Positions 36,877 through 46,389 of a stretch of 64,000 nucleotides of DNA are shown in pieces. A program made the translations under genes and the position numbers. Origin of the DNA: Bacteroidota bacterium (GTDB lineage Bacteria > Bacteroidota > Ignavibacteria > Kryptoniales > JAKASW01); assembly GCA_021789975.1 (NCBI GenBank), contig JAJYIT010000023.1, forward strand, positions 1 through 64,000, read 5' to 3'. Position 1 is the first letter of the stretch; each line of letters begins with the position of its first letter. Below the pieces are notes generated by a model. The model was given only the letters and a program-made list of their open reading frames with translations, was not told the origin of the DNA and made no database searches.

Positions 36877-37145
36877 ATTCCAGTGACGTTTTCCAAAGAC
36901 AAAGTGCTTAATTCCAAATCGTTTTGAGCGCTTTTCTTTCGCTGCAGCTGTGGGGATTGCAAGTTTTCTTCGGGCACTGGTAAGGTTTTGGTTAGGCGAG
37001 TATAGGGTGGTACAGAGAGGTATTGGACATGGTTATGAAATGGTGAGGCGACCACAAGCTTCACCTCGGAGGAAAGTCAATACATGAATATATCGCGGTC
37101 CGAATTGGTGGCAACGAGGGAGAGTTTCCGAAGAATTCTAGCGCA

Positions 37146-37172
37146 AAGGTCGGCAGTCGCGCTGCCGACCTT
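37146..37172 (-). terminator. Strong stem-loop downstream of the T9SS-sorted protein gene
   Basis: AAGGTCGGCAG (37146-37156) and CTGCCGACCTT (37162-37172) form a perfect 11-bp stem with a 5-base loop, 21 bases past the stop codon at 37194. In the minus direction it is followed only by a short TT, so it is a terminator or mRNA-stabilising hairpin. Confidence 0.6.
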
Positions 37173-37193
37173 GTGTTGAAAGTACTGGAAGGT

Positions 37194-38072
37194 CTATTTA
37201 AGCAAAATCATCTTCATTGTCCGCACGTAATCCGGCGTTGACAGGCGATAGAAGTAAACACCGCTAGCGAGGCCCGAACCGCTGAACTGGACCGAATGAA
37301 TACCGGCAGGCTGAGTGGTGTTGACAAGTGTGGCGACTTCATTGCCGAGAATATCGTACACTTTCAGGGTAACACGGGAGACCGCCGGAAGCTGATAGCT
37401 GATGACTGTTGTGGGATTGAAAGGGTTCGGGTAATTCTGGCGCAGAGAAAAAGTTGTCGGTGTGCCACTATGATCTTTAACTGCCGTTGTCTTCTCCGGC
37501 GCTCCGACGAATGCAATTGCAGAATACGCATCGGGTGTCGTGAAAGACACAGTGTTGTCGTCGATGGAAGCACCCTGAATGCTCACCCAGTTCGAGCCGT
37601 TCCAGACCATTACTCCCGTCGGATGAAAATGACGGTACATGGAATCCGCCGCGATGCTATCCCAATAAAGGTGGCACGCGATACCTTTCCCGAACTGCAT
37701 CATGTTAGTGCTCCCCATCCCGGAAAAACTCATAAAGTTGAAGTTCAAAGAGTCTTTTCCGATTTGCGCACGATACCACCCGATGAACGTGGAATCATGC
37801 GACAGACCGAGACTATCCATCGGCATCTCATCGATCCGACAGTAAATGGAATCCGGCATATTCATCATCATCCTTGCCATTGCGCCGGGGGCAAACATCA
37901 TAGTGGTGGACGAATCGTTCCAGCATTTTACCACTGTTGTGTCCGTCGAGTTCCGCTGAACCCAGTTGCTGTAATTCATTTGTGCGAAGGCCGATAGCGG
38001 AAGAATCAAAAGTACGACCGCCAACATGCCTATATAATTCCCTGTGCTACAAGTTCTATATGAATGCTTCAT
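37194..38072 (-). CDS. Secreted Met-rich protein with T9SS sorting domain
   Basis: Protein of 292 aa with a signal peptide (about 8-31, VVLLILPLSAFAQ). The N-terminal 190 residues are not recognised; they contain a methionine cluster (TMMFAPGAMARMMMNMPD) and repeated Asp-Ser text. The C-terminal 80 residues are a type IX sorting domain (RQNYPNPFNPTT, ASGVYFYRL, basic end), so it should be surface-attached. The methionine cluster, in a region rich in copper genes, could bind Cu(I), but this is only suggestive. A strong hairpin follows the gene. Confidence 0.75.
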   Translation of the reverse strand: MKHSYRTCSTGNYIGMLAVVLLILPLSAFAQMNYSNWVQRNSTDTTVVKCWNDSSTTMMFAPGAMARMMMNMPDSIYCRIDEMPMDSLGLSHDSTFIGWYRAQIGKDSLNFNFMSFSGMGSTNMMQFGKGIACHLYWDSIAADSMYRHFHPTGVMVWNGSNWVSIQGASIDDNTVSFTTPDAYSAIAFVGAPEKTTAVKDHSGTPTTFSLRQNYPNPFNPTTVISYQLPAVSRVTLKVYDILGNEVATLVNTTQPAGIHSVQFSGSGLASGVYFYRLSTPDYVRTMKMILLK

Positions 38073-38442
38073 TTGACCCTTCTCCTAATTTCTATTTTAG
38101 ATTCGAATCGTGTTCGGGATCCCTGTCCTTCGTAATGAAAGAGACTCCGGTCATCAGCCGGATGCCGTCACGTTCCGGCGTATCTCCATGCAAATGCTCA
38201 AGCCTCATGCCGATATCAAGGAAGACAAAAACCGCCAATTGGAACGAAGATGGGGGAAATTCGAGGTGCGAGCCTTACGTTTGAGGGGTAGTTTGTTGAC
38301 GTTTGAGGCATTACGGGACAACGCGGCTGCCGGATGGGTGTTTTGAAGAAAAGTCTGTGAACTCTGGAGGTAAACGAACACCAGGCTGTCAGGCTGCGTC
38401 GCGTCAGGCCGGAGACACTGACGCGACACATCGACATTGAAA
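38073..38442. other. Spacer between the T9SS protein and heme-porin genes
   Basis: This 370-base stretch carries the promoter of the T9SS-sorted gene and, near its right end, a perfect hairpin (38398-38427). No coding frame is convincing. Confidence 0.4.
38398..38427 (-). terminator. Stem-loop downstream of the second heme-porin gene
   Basis: GTCGCGTCAG (38398-38407) and CTGACGCGAC (38418-38427) pair perfectly over 10 bp around a 10-base loop, 15 bases beyond the stop codon at 38443. There is no T-run, so a classical intrinsic terminator is uncertain. Confidence 0.45.
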
Positions 38443-39918
38443 TCAGAACAGGTATTCCAGTTTCACCGCTGTAACGTCAAAGTCAGACGCCGAAATAGAC
38501 CTTGGGTTGGGTGCGCCAGCAAGAACGTATGCTCCGTATTGCGCAGCACCGATGTTGTATGTCGAGAAGAATGTCCTCTCGAGTTTCAGGTTGACATTCT
38601 CCCAGGGAAAGCAGCCAACACCGACGATCGCCCCGCTGACATTCATGTCCTTAAGCTGACGGGATGTCTGATAGAGATATTTCACGTAGGTGCCAATCAG
38701 GCTATTGTAATAATAATCAGCCTTCACTCCGAAGCCCTGTCTCGATACGGCGATACCATTGCCCGGAAGTCCTGTGAAGCCGTCCACACCGTAGAATGCG
38801 CCGTCCCGTTGAGACTGGAGAAGGCCGAAAAGTTCAATAAGGTTGTTGTTGCCAATATATTGAGCCTGGAAGTCAAATCCCAAATTGTAGTAGTTGTCGA
38901 TATAATCCGGATTGACAAGCACGGCGGCTTGACTTGCGGTCATATTGAGTCTCCCGAAATAACCGAATCCTCCAATCTCAGTATAGGTGTTCTTGCCGAT
39001 CGGAGGAAGATAGTACGAGACTCTGACATAACTGTTTACACCGTTTACGCCATCGAATGTACCAGAGCCTGAGATGGCGCCTTGCACGTAACCGTTCGCC
39101 GTCTGATTTGCCGTCGGTCTGTAGACTCCCACACTCGCGTACAGCCCGCCGCCGTCGAAATCGCCGAGCATTCCGAAAAGCTCTCCGCCTTCCATGAAGG
39201 CTGTGCCCGGATCGAAGAGAGTATTATGCGTGCTGAGCCCCATAAGACTTGCCGTCAAGCCCCAGGTTCCAATTGTGTTCGAAGGATCGCCGGCGGCCAG
39301 GGCATCTTCTGCCCTTATCCCGTAGACAAAGTTCTGGCCTGCGACAGTCTCATCCGGGGACACGAGAGCTACATCGAACATTCCGAGTCCGACAGTACCG
39401 CCTTCGTCATCGGGTCCACCGAACTCAATGAAGCTTCCGAGTCGCGGGGTGATCTCGCCTGCTATGTAAATGCTCGACCCGGCAAGGTAATCGAGCAGAT
39501 CTTTGTCTCCATAACCATCAGGACTGGAGATGAAACCCTGTCCAGCGGTTACAACTCCATGGGGAACAAGTCCGTTCCCGCCTCCCTGTTGGTAGTTCCA
39601 CCTTGAAGAGATCCTGGCAGAAACCATCGGCGTGGCTGGGAATTCGAGGATTGTCCTTCCCTGACTGGCGGTGTCGCTTGTGGAGGCATGGTCACTTATG
39701 AGCTGAGTATTGTTGCTGACATAGCCGTGAAGTTTGAAGTCCCTGCCGAACGGTGTGAGATGCGGAAAAACGGTATGACAGGTTGCGCAGCTCAGTCCAG
39801 TCTGACGGGAATAGCTTGGGATTGCTTTTGCCGTTCGTGGAACAGCGAGCGCCAACGCAACGGCAATGGATGCCAAAAGCGCCGTTCGCCGGACAAAGGG
39901 ATTGTCAAAGTTATACAT
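38443..39918 (-). CDS. Second Cyc2-like outer-membrane cytochrome-porin
   Basis: Outer-membrane protein of 491 aa, paralogous to the one at 21486-22850. The signal peptide (about 10-32) is followed by YSRQTGLSCATCHTVFPHL (heme motif C44-x2-C47-H48) and TPFGRDFKLHGYVS, then beta-strand-rich barrel sequence ending KLEYLF with the terminal Phe typical of outer-membrane proteins. It is a lone gene followed by a hairpin, unlike the operon copy. It may serve a different electron donor or acceptor. Iron or other metal oxidation is possible from family resemblance, not shown. Confidence 0.72.
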   Translation of the reverse strand: MYNFDNPFVRRTALLASIAVALALAVPRTAKAIPSYSRQTGLSCATCHTVFPHLTPFGRDFKLHGYVSNNTQLISDHASTSDTASQGRTILEFPATPMVSARISSRWNYQQGGGNGLVPHGVVTAGQGFISSPDGYGDKDLLDYLAGSSIYIAGEITPRLGSFIEFGGPDDEGGTVGLGMFDVALVSPDETVAGQNFVYGIRAEDALAAGDPSNTIGTWGLTASLMGLSTHNTLFDPGTAFMEGGELFGMLGDFDGGGLYASVGVYRPTANQTANGYVQGAISGSGTFDGVNGVNSYVRVSYYLPPIGKNTYTEIGGFGYFGRLNMTASQAAVLVNPDYIDNYYNLGFDFQAQYIGNNNLIELFGLLQSQRDGAFYGVDGFTGLPGNGIAVSRQGFGVKADYYYNSLIGTYVKYLYQTSRQLKDMNVSGAIVGVGCFPWENVNLKLERTFFSTYNIGAAQYGAYVLAGAPNPRSISASDFDVTAVKLEYLF

Positions 39919-40041
39919 GATCTTTATCCTTCCATGATTTCTTATTTTGCGTCAACAGTATTAATCGCGTGCCTTAGATTTTCGGACCTCAAGTCCGGAA
40001 TCTCTACACTTCATTAAATGACGGGAACATCGAAGAGCGGA

Positions 40042-40491
40042 TTAAATGCGGAGGTTACAGTTGAGGATGTGTAAACCTGGTGGAGGAGAGGCAGCGTTGT
40101 TGGTAGCAAACAGCTGATTGCCGATTGTCGATTGATGACCATTGAGAGCTGGAATAAAACCAAGAACCGTCACAAAATGGCCGATCAATTTGGCTGAATC
40201 CGTGAAACTGGTTACCACACTCTTCTTAGAATCAACAACTTTGATACAATTATTCTCGACCAACCGCAGTCCGTAATGCCGCAGGGTGATTCTTCGAGAG
40301 CAGCTGCAGAAGTCTTCGCACGAAGTAGCTTTCGAGTTCGTTGACTTCGCGGGAGTACTTACCGGCCTATGCGTCATGGTACAGAAATATGAAACGCAGG
40401 CATACTGAACCTGCCCGACCATGAAAGCCAGTAAGACAGCGAGATTCAGATATTTCGTTTTCTTTCCTCCGGTCTCACGAACATTCAGCAC
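40042..40491 (-). CDS. Hypothetical small exported Cys-containing protein
   Basis: Frame of 149 aa with one N-terminal hydrophobic segment (about 14-32, YLNLAVLLAFMVGQVQYAC) and a cysteine pattern CEDFCSCSRR after it. The rest is unremarkable, with low-complexity NAASPPPG near the end. The start is uncertain: the frame opens at a GTG, but GGAGGAAAG lies inside the first 12 codons. I do not recognise the family. Position at the head of the copper region suggests a periplasmic metal-related protein. Confidence 0.45.
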   Translation of the reverse strand: MLNVRETGGKKTKYLNLAVLLAFMVGQVQYACVSYFCTMTHRPVSTPAKSTNSKATSCEDFCSCSRRITLRHYGLRLVENNCIKVVDSKKSVVTSFTDSAKLIGHFVTVLGFIPALNGHQSTIGNQLFATNNAASPPPGLHILNCNLRI

Positions 40492-40527
40492 TTGGAATAG
40501 AAACGTCAGTTTAGTTGCGCTTGGGAC

Positions 40528-40746
40528 TCACGAAACCCCTCCCGCTTCCTCTAATTGCTTTGGGGGACACTTCACGTCCGCATACGAGCAAAAGACGCAG
40601 CAGACACCGGGCTTCGCCTTCATTACAACGTTACAAGCTTTACAACGATAGAAATGCTGACAGGCATTTGTAGGCATCTCCAAAGTCTCTTTGTAACCGC
40701 AATTGGGACATGTGAGTGTGGCGGATGTTACGATTTCGTGTCTCAT
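40528..40746 (-). CDS. GDCCVxC-like small zinc-ribbon protein
   Basis: Protein of 72 aa. CPNCGYKETLEMP and RCKACNVVMKAKPG form a zinc-ribbon-like pair. PGVCCVFCSYADVKCPP matches the core of the small GDCCVxC-domain family found with mercury and other metal-handling genes, except that the Asp of GDCC is Val here. Function is thought to be metal binding or trafficking; the altered residue could mark a variant specificity. Confidence 0.65.
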   Translation of the reverse strand: MRHEIVTSATLTCPNCGYKETLEMPTNACQHFYRCKACNVVMKAKPGVCCVFCSYADVKCPPKQLEEAGGVS

Positions 40747-40807
40747 GGTTCTTCTTTCATGCTGTCAACCTTGTCAAATTCAGAAGAAACCTTGATAAGG
40801 ACCGCGA

Positions 40808-41728
40808 TCATAGGCTCCATCGGAATCCGCCGGTTAAGCCAAACGATGGCGCAGTGTCGGTAAGGCCCTTCGAGAGAAGTATCGTCCATATCATACTGGA
40901 GCTTGTTTTGCAGTTCAGGCCGAGTGACGCCTGGTTGGGCGGCGGATAGCCGGAAAGTATAGTTGTATATCCCTGATACATGACAGCGACAGAGAAATCT
41001 CCGTTACTGAAAAACCTTCCAATTCCGCCTCCATAAGAGAACGGGTTCCTGAAATCGACTCCAGATGGCTTACCCAAAACCAGGTAACCGGCATTAGCCA
41101 TTAAGACGTAAGCACCGAATAGTTGCCGGTAATTGAGCGAGCCTCCGAAGTCAAATTTGCCTGTACCGAAGTTGTCTGCCGTACTTGCAGTGGGAACTTT
41201 CATCTGAACGTCTATGCCGATCGCCGGGGAATTTCCCTCTGGTCCGAAACTTCCTGTCGACTGGTCCAAGTCCGGACGAATGAGATCATACTCTCCGGTC
41301 AGAAACAAGTCTCCTAATCCGACGATGTTTGCCATAGTTCCCATCGAAGAGCTGCCGGTACCTCCCATCATGCCCCCGCCGCCGGAGGACATGTTCATAT
41401 TCGAACCGCCGTGCGGCAGCAGCATCCCGCCGGCCCCCGTAACGAAATTGTTGTTCTGAGAAACGACCGGAAGGATCGCCGACGCGCTCCAGCCGTTCGC
41501 TTCGTACCTGAGACCGGGCACCAGGTAGAAGGTCGAGGTGTTGCTGCCGAATATGTAATCACCTTGAGAGTACTGAACGTATCCGGTTGCATACCAATTG
41601 CCCTGCGCTTGAACAGATGCGGCGGGAAACAACAGCCAGACAGATAGAATTATCAACTCAATTTTCCAGTTCCGGCTGCCCAACGTTATGGCCGCACTAG
41701 CAGACAACCTCATTCGATTTTTCATCAC
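40808..41728 (-). CDS. Outer-membrane beta-barrel-like protein of the metal cluster
   Basis: Exported protein of 306 aa with a long n-region and signal peptide (about 24-42, ASVQAQ). The mature part has alternating beta-strand sequence and ends GLTGGFRWSL, as in transporter-type outer-membrane barrels of the phenol-degradation/MetA-like class. A loop at about 100-130 is rich in Gly and Met (SNMNMSSGGGGMMGGTGS), which suggests metal contact. It could be a pore for metal efflux or a structural barrel; I cannot choose. Confidence 0.6.
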   Translation of the reverse strand: MMKNRMRLSASAAITLGSRNWKIELIILSVWLLFPAASVQAQGNWYATGYVQYSQGDYIFGSNTSTFYLVPGLRYEANGWSASAILPVVSQNNNFVTGAGGMLLPHGGSNMNMSSGGGGMMGGTGSSSMGTMANIVGLGDLFLTGEYDLIRPDLDQSTGSFGPEGNSPAIGIDVQMKVPTASTADNFGTGKFDFGGSLNYRQLFGAYVLMANAGYLVLGKPSGVDFRNPFSYGGGIGRFFSNGDFSVAVMYQGYTTILSGYPPPNQASLGLNCKTSSSMIWTILLSKGLTDTAPSFGLTGGFRWSL

Positions 41729-41818
41729 CTTTCACCTATAGGTATTTCACTTCAGACATAACCAATGAGACACAGAGAGGACTTCTTCTCGGTGTCTCAT
41801 GTGGTTTCAAAGACACGA

Positions 41819-42301
41819 CTATTTCCCGCCGCCGTTCTGTTCTTTCTTCAGGTTTTGCATCATCTCGTGGTAATCATTCACCAGTGAGCCCATGTGCATT
41901 TGCATCTGCGTCATCTGATCCTTCATTTTGGGGTCGGCCATCATCGATTTGTCGCCCATCGTCTTGTTCATTTGCTCCAGTAGCGATTCCATATTCGTTC
42001 CTAACTTCTTCATCTGCTCCATCATAGCCATTTGTTGATCCATCCCCTCCATTCCGCTCATCCCTTTCATACCGTTCATTTGCTTCATCATTCCGGAGAG
42101 CTCATTCGTCATGACATGCATATGCTGCATCATATCCGACATGGAGGTCATGTTCTGCGTGTTGTTCATCTGCTGCATGTGTTGCATGTTACCCATGCTC
42201 TGCGAGCTCCCTCCCATCATGCCCTGGGCATATGAGGCGGTTGCAGTGAAGATCAGGGTTAGTAACACAAGTCTGCCAGGATGAATTGAATTGGATTTCA
42301 T
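41819..42301 (-). CDS. Methionine-rich periplasmic protein
   Basis: Protein of 160 aa with a signal peptide (1-25, ATASYAQ) and a mature part dominated by Met and Gln (GNMQHMQQMNNTQNM, KQMNGMKGMSGMEGMDQQM), predicted largely helical. Met-rich periplasmic proteins bind Cu(I) or Ag(I) in several copper resistance systems. It lies in the CopA gene neighbourhood with a strong AGGAGAAAG before its ATG. No named family. Confidence 0.7.
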   Translation of the reverse strand: MKSNSIHPGRLVLLTLIFTATASYAQGMMGGSSQSMGNMQHMQQMNNTQNMTSMSDMMQHMHVMTNELSGMMKQMNGMKGMSGMEGMDQQMAMMEQMKKLGTNMESLLEQMNKTMGDKSMMADPKMKDQMTQMQMHMGSLVNDYHEMMQNLKKEQNGGGK

Positions 42302-42338
42302 TTTCTTTCTCCTTTATGTTAGTTGTTGACGCTAAATG

Positions 42339-42716
42339 CTATTCTACAATTATTTTTCCGTGCAGCATTCCCATTCCACATTGGAATCCGAACTCTCCTT
42401 CCTTGTCGGGAGTGAATTCAAGAGGGATAGTCTTGAACGGAGTGAGCGTTGCCTGCTTATTGAAATCCGGGAACAAAACTTGTTCCGAGCAGACAGCCGT
42501 TTCTTCGCGGTAGAAGTTGAGACGCACCGGCCTTCCTTTCTCAATCGTTATTACATCCGGCGAATAACCGCCTTTCACTTTGATTACGACTTCCTGGATT
42601 CCAGATTCCGTGGTTTCAACTTTCGTTGATCTCTTTTCTGAGAACCAGAAAAACCATCCGATCCATCCGCTAAGAGATAGTCCGCCTATCGTTACGAGTA
42701 TTTGGTCGATAGTCAT
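42339..42716 (-). CDS. Membrane-anchored cupredoxin-domain protein
   Basis: Protein of 125 aa with an N-terminal transmembrane anchor (about 5-27) and a cupredoxin_1-type domain: VIKVKGGYSPDVITIEKGRPV, NFYREETAVCSEQVLFPDF and the end motif FQCGMGMLHGKIIV. Likely copper ligands are the Cys in VCSEQ and the Cys, Met and His in CGMGMLH. Such proteins commonly sit beside copper ATPases and may hand Cu(I)/Cu(II) on at the membrane surface. It follows copA by 19 bases. A paralogue with altered ligands lies at 55109-55489. Confidence 0.8.
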   Translation of the reverse strand: MTIDQILVTIGGLSLSGWIGWFFWFSEKRSTKVETTESGIQEVVIKVKGGYSPDVITIEKGRPVRLNFYREETAVCSEQVLFPDFNKQATLTPFKTIPLEFTPDKEGEFGFQCGMGMLHGKIIVE

Positions 42717-42735
42717 CGTGTTTCCTTTCAGTGCC

Positions 42736-45450
42736 TTATGATGTTTTCATTTTATATGCGCGGAGCCGGTTCGCATTTGTGACAACGGTGACGGAGCTGA
42801 ACGCCATCGCCGCTCCGGCTATGATCGGCGAGAGCAGAATTCCGAAGAACGGGTACAGAGCGCCCATTGCAACCGGCAGTCCGAGCGTATTGTAGAAAAA
42901 TGCGCCGAACAGGTTCTGCTTGACATTCTTCATAGTAGCTCTGGAAATATCGATTGCCGCGACTACACCACCGAGATTGCCCTTTATCAGCGTAATATCG
43001 GAGGCTTCGATTGCGACGTCTGTTCCGGTGCCTATTGCGAGGCCGATATCTGCCTGAGCAAGAGCAGGGGCATCGTTTATGCCGTCGCCGACCATCGCCA
43101 CCTTCTTCCCCTCCATCTGAATCTTCTGAACATTGTGTGCCTTGTCTTCAGGGAGGACGTCGGCAAACACTCTCGTAATTCCAACCTGTCGTGCAATTGC
43201 CTTTGCGGTGCGCTCATTATCGCCTGTTATCATCACAACTTCCAATCCCATCTTCTGAAGCTGTGCCACGGCGCTTTTCGAATCTTCCTTAACTGTGTCT
43301 GCCACCGCAACAATTCCGGCAAAGCGTTTGTCAACGGCGACGTACATCGGGGTCTTTCCATCTTCAGCAAGCTGGCTGCTCTTTTCTTCGGACGCTCCGA
43401 TTTCAATTGCCATATCTTTCATCAGTTTGGAGTTGCCAAGAAGTACATGCTTACCCTCGACCTTTGCTTCGACACCCTTCCCGGGAATTGCATTGAAAGA
43501 CTCTGTGTCGATTATCCGCACCTTTCGTTCGACAGCGCCGTTCACAATCGCTTCGGCGAGTGGATGTTCGGATGCCTTCTCGACGGAAGCAGACAATCCA
43601 AGCAGTTCGTTTTCATCAAAGCCGTTCACGGCAATAACGTCAGTCAAAGCCGGTTTTCCTTTTGTAATCGTTCCGGTCTTGTCGAGAACGATTGTGTTGA
43701 GCTTCTGAGCCGTTTCCAACGCTGCACCGCTGCGAATCAATATTCCATTCTCAGCGCCTTTGCCAACGCCGACCATCAGTGAAATCGGCGTTGCGATTCC
43801 CAGCGCGCACGGGCAGGCAATAACCAAAGTAGTAACGAGGACGATCAATGCAAAAACAAGGCTCGGTTGTGGACCGAAGTCGTACCATATTATAAATGAC
43901 AAGACACCGAGGATCATGACGGCAGGAGCAAAGTAGCCCGATATCTGGTCAACAACCCGCTGTATCGGCGCTTTCGAGCTTTGTGCCTGCTGTACCATCC
44001 CGATAATCTGTGCAAGCGCAGTATCCTTGCCGACTTTTGTGGCCTTAAACTTGAATGACCCCGTCTTGTTTATCGTGCCGCCGATGACCTCGTCGCCCGA
44101 CCGCTTCTCGACAGCGATCGGCTCCCCGGTAATCATTGATTCATCAACGCTTGACGCGCCATCCACCACGACACCATCGACCGGGACCTTCTCACCGGGG
44201 CGGACTATTACGGTATCACCGACTATAACTTCTTCGAAGGGAATATCTCTCTCGGCTCCATCCCGGATAACACGTGCGGTTTTGGCCTGCAAACCGATGA
44301 GCTTCTTTATTGCCTCTGAGCTTTTTCCTTTCGCTCGCACTTCGAGAGCAAGACCGAGAATGACAAGCGCCGTGACGACTGCAACAACGTCATAGAACTG
44401 CCCGGCGAGCTGTCGTGAGGGAAATGCTGACGGGAACAGAAATGCCACTGTCGAATAAAGCCATGCGGCAGCTTCACCGGTCGCAACAAGCGTGTTCATA
44501 TTTGCCGACCGGCTCTTGAATGCGGCGACTGCCCCCGTAAAAAACTGTGCGCCCGAATAAAACATAACAATAAGCGTGACGACTGCCATGGAAATCATGA
44601 TCAGTTCCGCACTTGTGGTTCCCATTCGCATCAGATTTGAAATTCCAAAAAGATCGGGATAACTGAAGAATACAACGGGAACGGAGACAACAGCAGCGAA
44701 AATGAATTTCCGCATGAGCTTTTTGTATTCCTGTTCATGTGCAATCTCAGTCTCATCTCTCGTTTCGCCTTCCTTTGCCGCTTCAGCCTTTTCGCTGCCG
44801 GCCCCGTCACGGACCGTGTAGCCGAGAGACTCTATAGACTTTGTAAGTTCCGAGATGTTCACCTCGGAGGGTATGTACTGCACCATCGCAATTTCACTCG
44901 CAAGATCGACACTTGCGGAGACAACTCCAGGTTTCTTAAGGAGATCGTTTTCAATTTTCGTAACGCAGGAACCGCAATACATGCCGCCGATCTTGAGCGT
45001 GAGCGAGCTTTGACCCGCTTTGTAACCTGCCTTCTTTATTGCACCGACAATCTGCTGAGAGTTTGTAACACCGGGCTGGTACTCGACAAAAGCCTTTGCG
45101 GTGGCAATATTGACATTGACTTTCTTCACCCCGACCAACTGTTTAATTTGTTTCTCAATCGTGAGCGCACAGTTAGCGCAATCCATGTTTATGATTGGGA
45201 TTTGAACCTGCGCAGTCTCGTGGCTTGATTTGTCCACACTCGAAGCGGCGTGATGAGAAGCTGGCACGTTTGAATTTGAAATCGATTCCGCTCCTTCCTT
45301 TGTCGGCGCAAGATATTGTCCGGGGTTTTGATCAAACTTCCCTTTGCAGGCCGGTGAGCAGAAAAAGAACTTAGTTCCATTTCGTTCTGATTGGAATTCG
45401 GTTGTTTCCTCGACCGGCATACCACATACTAGATCTTTTGGCATTTCCAA
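42736..45450 (-). CDS. copA: Copper-translocating P1B-type ATPase with YHS and two HMA domains
   Basis: Cu(I) export ATPase of 904 aa. An N-terminal YHS domain ([12 protein letters not shown] ... [12 protein letters not shown], 1-50) precedes HMA1 (NMDCANC, about 85-150) and HMA2 (GGMYCGSC, about 155-220). Eight transmembrane helices include [10 protein letters not shown], the copper-site motif. The cytoplasmic domains carry [13 protein letters not shown] (phosphorylated Asp), SEHPLAEAI (nucleotide-binding HP) and [13 protein letters not shown]. The YHS fusion is seen in several bacterial copper ATPases. It anchors the cluster and should remove cytoplasmic copper. AAGGAG-like sequence precedes the ATG. 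Confidence 0.95.
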   Translation of the reverse strand: MEMPKDLVCGMPVEETTEFQSERNGTKFFFCSPACKGKFDQNPGQYLAPTKEGAESISNSNVPASHHAASSVDKSSHETAQVQIPIINMDCANCALTIEKQIKQLVGVKKVNVNIATAKAFVEYQPGVTNSQQIVGAIKKAGYKAGQSSLTLKIGGMYCGSCVTKIENDLLKKPGVVSASVDLASEIAMVQYIPSEVNISELTKSIESLGYTVRDGAGSEKAEAAKEGETRDETEIAHEQEYKKLMRKFIFAAVVSVPVVFFSYPDLFGISNLMRMGTTSAELIMISMAVVTLIVMFYSGAQFFTGAVAAFKSRSANMNTLVATGEAAAWLYSTVAFLFPSAFPSRQLAGQFYDVVAVVTALVILGLALEVRAKGKSSEAIKKLIGLQAKTARVIRDGAERDIPFEEVIVGDTVIVRPGEKVPVDGVVVDGASSVDESMITGEPIAVEKRSGDEVIGGTINKTGSFKFKATKVGKDTALAQIIGMVQQAQSSKAPIQRVVDQISGYFAPAVMILGVLSFIIWYDFGPQPSLVFALIVLVTTLVIACPCALGIATPISLMVGVGKGAENGILIRSGAALETAQKLNTIVLDKTGTITKGKPALTDVIAVNGFDENELLGLSASVEKASEHPLAEAIVNGAVERKVRIIDTESFNAIPGKGVEAKVEGKHVLLGNSKLMKDMAIEIGASEEKSSQLAEDGKTPMYVAVDKRFAGIVAVADTVKEDSKSAVAQLQKMGLEVVMITGDNERTAKAIARQVGITRVFADVLPEDKAHNVQKIQMEGKKVAMVGDGINDAPALAQADIGLAIGTGTDVAIEASDITLIKGNLGGVVAAIDISRATMKNVKQNLFGAFFYNTLGLPVAMGALYPFFGILLSPIIAGAAMAFSSVTVVTNANRLRAYKMKTS

Positions 45451-45534
45451 TTTCTCCTTGTTTAGATTGTACTTAGGCCTATAAACATACTTCGACTTTC
45501 ATAACGCAGCCGGTGCTATTTCATTACACATTTT

Positions 45535-45921
45535 CTAACACTTCTCGACAGCCTTTCGAAGCTTCGCCTGAATCTGCTCAGCTATCTCCTTAAGGTGCGG
45601 GTTGCTGACAGCCTGCATAGAAGCTACGGGGTCTATCGCCGCAATTTCGGTGATGCCCGCAGATAATTCCTGCACGACGACATTGCATGGCAGCATCGTC
45701 CCAATCTTGTCTTCTGCCTGCAGGGCTTTGTAAGCAAACGGCGGATTGCAGGCGCCAAGGATTCTGTACTTCCGGAAATCGACATCCAACTTTTTCTTCA
45801 GTGTCTCCCTGACATCGATCTCCGTGAGAATTCCAAATCCTTCTTCCTTCAATTCGTTTTTGACTGCCTCAACGGCCTCTTCGAAAGAGGCTTTCTTAGT
45901 TTTGCTGAAATAGTAAGTCAT
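45535..45921 (-). CDS. DUF302 domain protein
   Basis: Protein of 128 aa matching DUF302: MTYYFSKTKKASFEEAVEAV, GILTEIDVRETLKKKLDVDF, YRILGACNPPFAYKAL and MLPCNVVVQEL. No signal peptide is seen. DUF302 genes often occur with copper or sulfur handling genes; the molecular role is not established. The conserved CNPP and MLPCNVV cysteines could bind a metal. It is located 85 bases upstream of copA in the same direction. Confidence 0.88.
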   Translation of the reverse strand: MTYYFSKTKKASFEEAVEAVKNELKEEGFGILTEIDVRETLKKKLDVDFRKYRILGACNPPFAYKALQAEDKIGTMLPCNVVVQELSAGITEIAAIDPVASMQAVSNPHLKEIAEQIQAKLRKAVEKC

Positions 45922-45942
45922 AGAGCTTCCTCCTCTTAGTAT

Positions 45943-46299
45943 TCACATCTTTTGTTGCATCAGCCGCGGCAAAGCTTCACGGCCGCTTAATACGCTTAAC
46001 AGGTTCGGCCAATAGCGATGCTTGCCACCCGTTCCCGATTTGTTCACTGCTCGAAGAAGCTGCCGAAGCGTCACCTCCCGAGGGTCGTAAGCGACGACAG
46101 CGCTTTCTTCCTCCAAACTGACACTTGCAGCCAAAAAGCCATTCAAACGCAGGAAACCGTTTCTCACGCGAGTCGCGCAGTTCGCGCAGCCCATCCCTTC
46201 GACAGACAGGTAAGCTACCTTCACTCCTTCAATATCGATTGATGTCAAATCCACATTTCTGCTGATCGCATCAACATGGCAATCTCCACATGGTATCAT
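45943..46299 (-). CDS. HMA-type metal-binding protein
   Basis: Protein of 118 aa starting at the ATG at 46299 (AGAGGT 7-8 bases before it). The open frame extends 30 codons further but only through repeat sequence. An N-terminal MIPCGDCHVDAI may be an extra metal site. The HMA domain has VEGMGCANCATRVRNGFLRLNG, the GMxCxxC site of copper chaperones. The C-terminus (RYWPNLLSVLSGREAL) is unusual for a chaperone, which normally stops near 70 aa. It likely delivers Cu(I) to CopA. Confidence 0.78.
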   Translation of the reverse strand: MIPCGDCHVDAISRNVDLTSIDIEGVKVAYLSVEGMGCANCATRVRNGFLRLNGFLAASVSLEEESAVVAYDPREVTLRQLLRAVNKSGTGGKHRYWPNLLSVLSGREALPRLMQQKM

Positions 46300-46323
46300 A
46301 ATGTACCTCTTCTTTCTGAAAAA

Positions 46324-46387
46324 CGGAGACCGGAGACGACAGGCAGCAGGTATGTGCCCGATTCTGGTTTCCGGCCTCCGATTCTGC
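46324..46387. repeat. GGAGACxGG-type imperfect inverted repeat
   Basis: GGAGACCGGAGACGACAGGC on the left and GGTTTCCGGCCTCCGATTCTG on the right (in approximate form) are imperfect inverted arms. The style is that of the repeats at 49435-49499 and 56580-56637. All three sit just after or before small metal genes. Confidence 0.5.
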
Positions 46388-46389
46388 AA

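Noticed and set aside
36741-37064. Minus-strand open frame of 107 codons over the tRNA fragment
   Set aside because: Its text is a translation of the tRNA 3' end and spacer, a common false gene at tRNA scars.
43135-43782. Plus-strand open frame of 215 codons
   Set aside because: Antisense shadow of copA.
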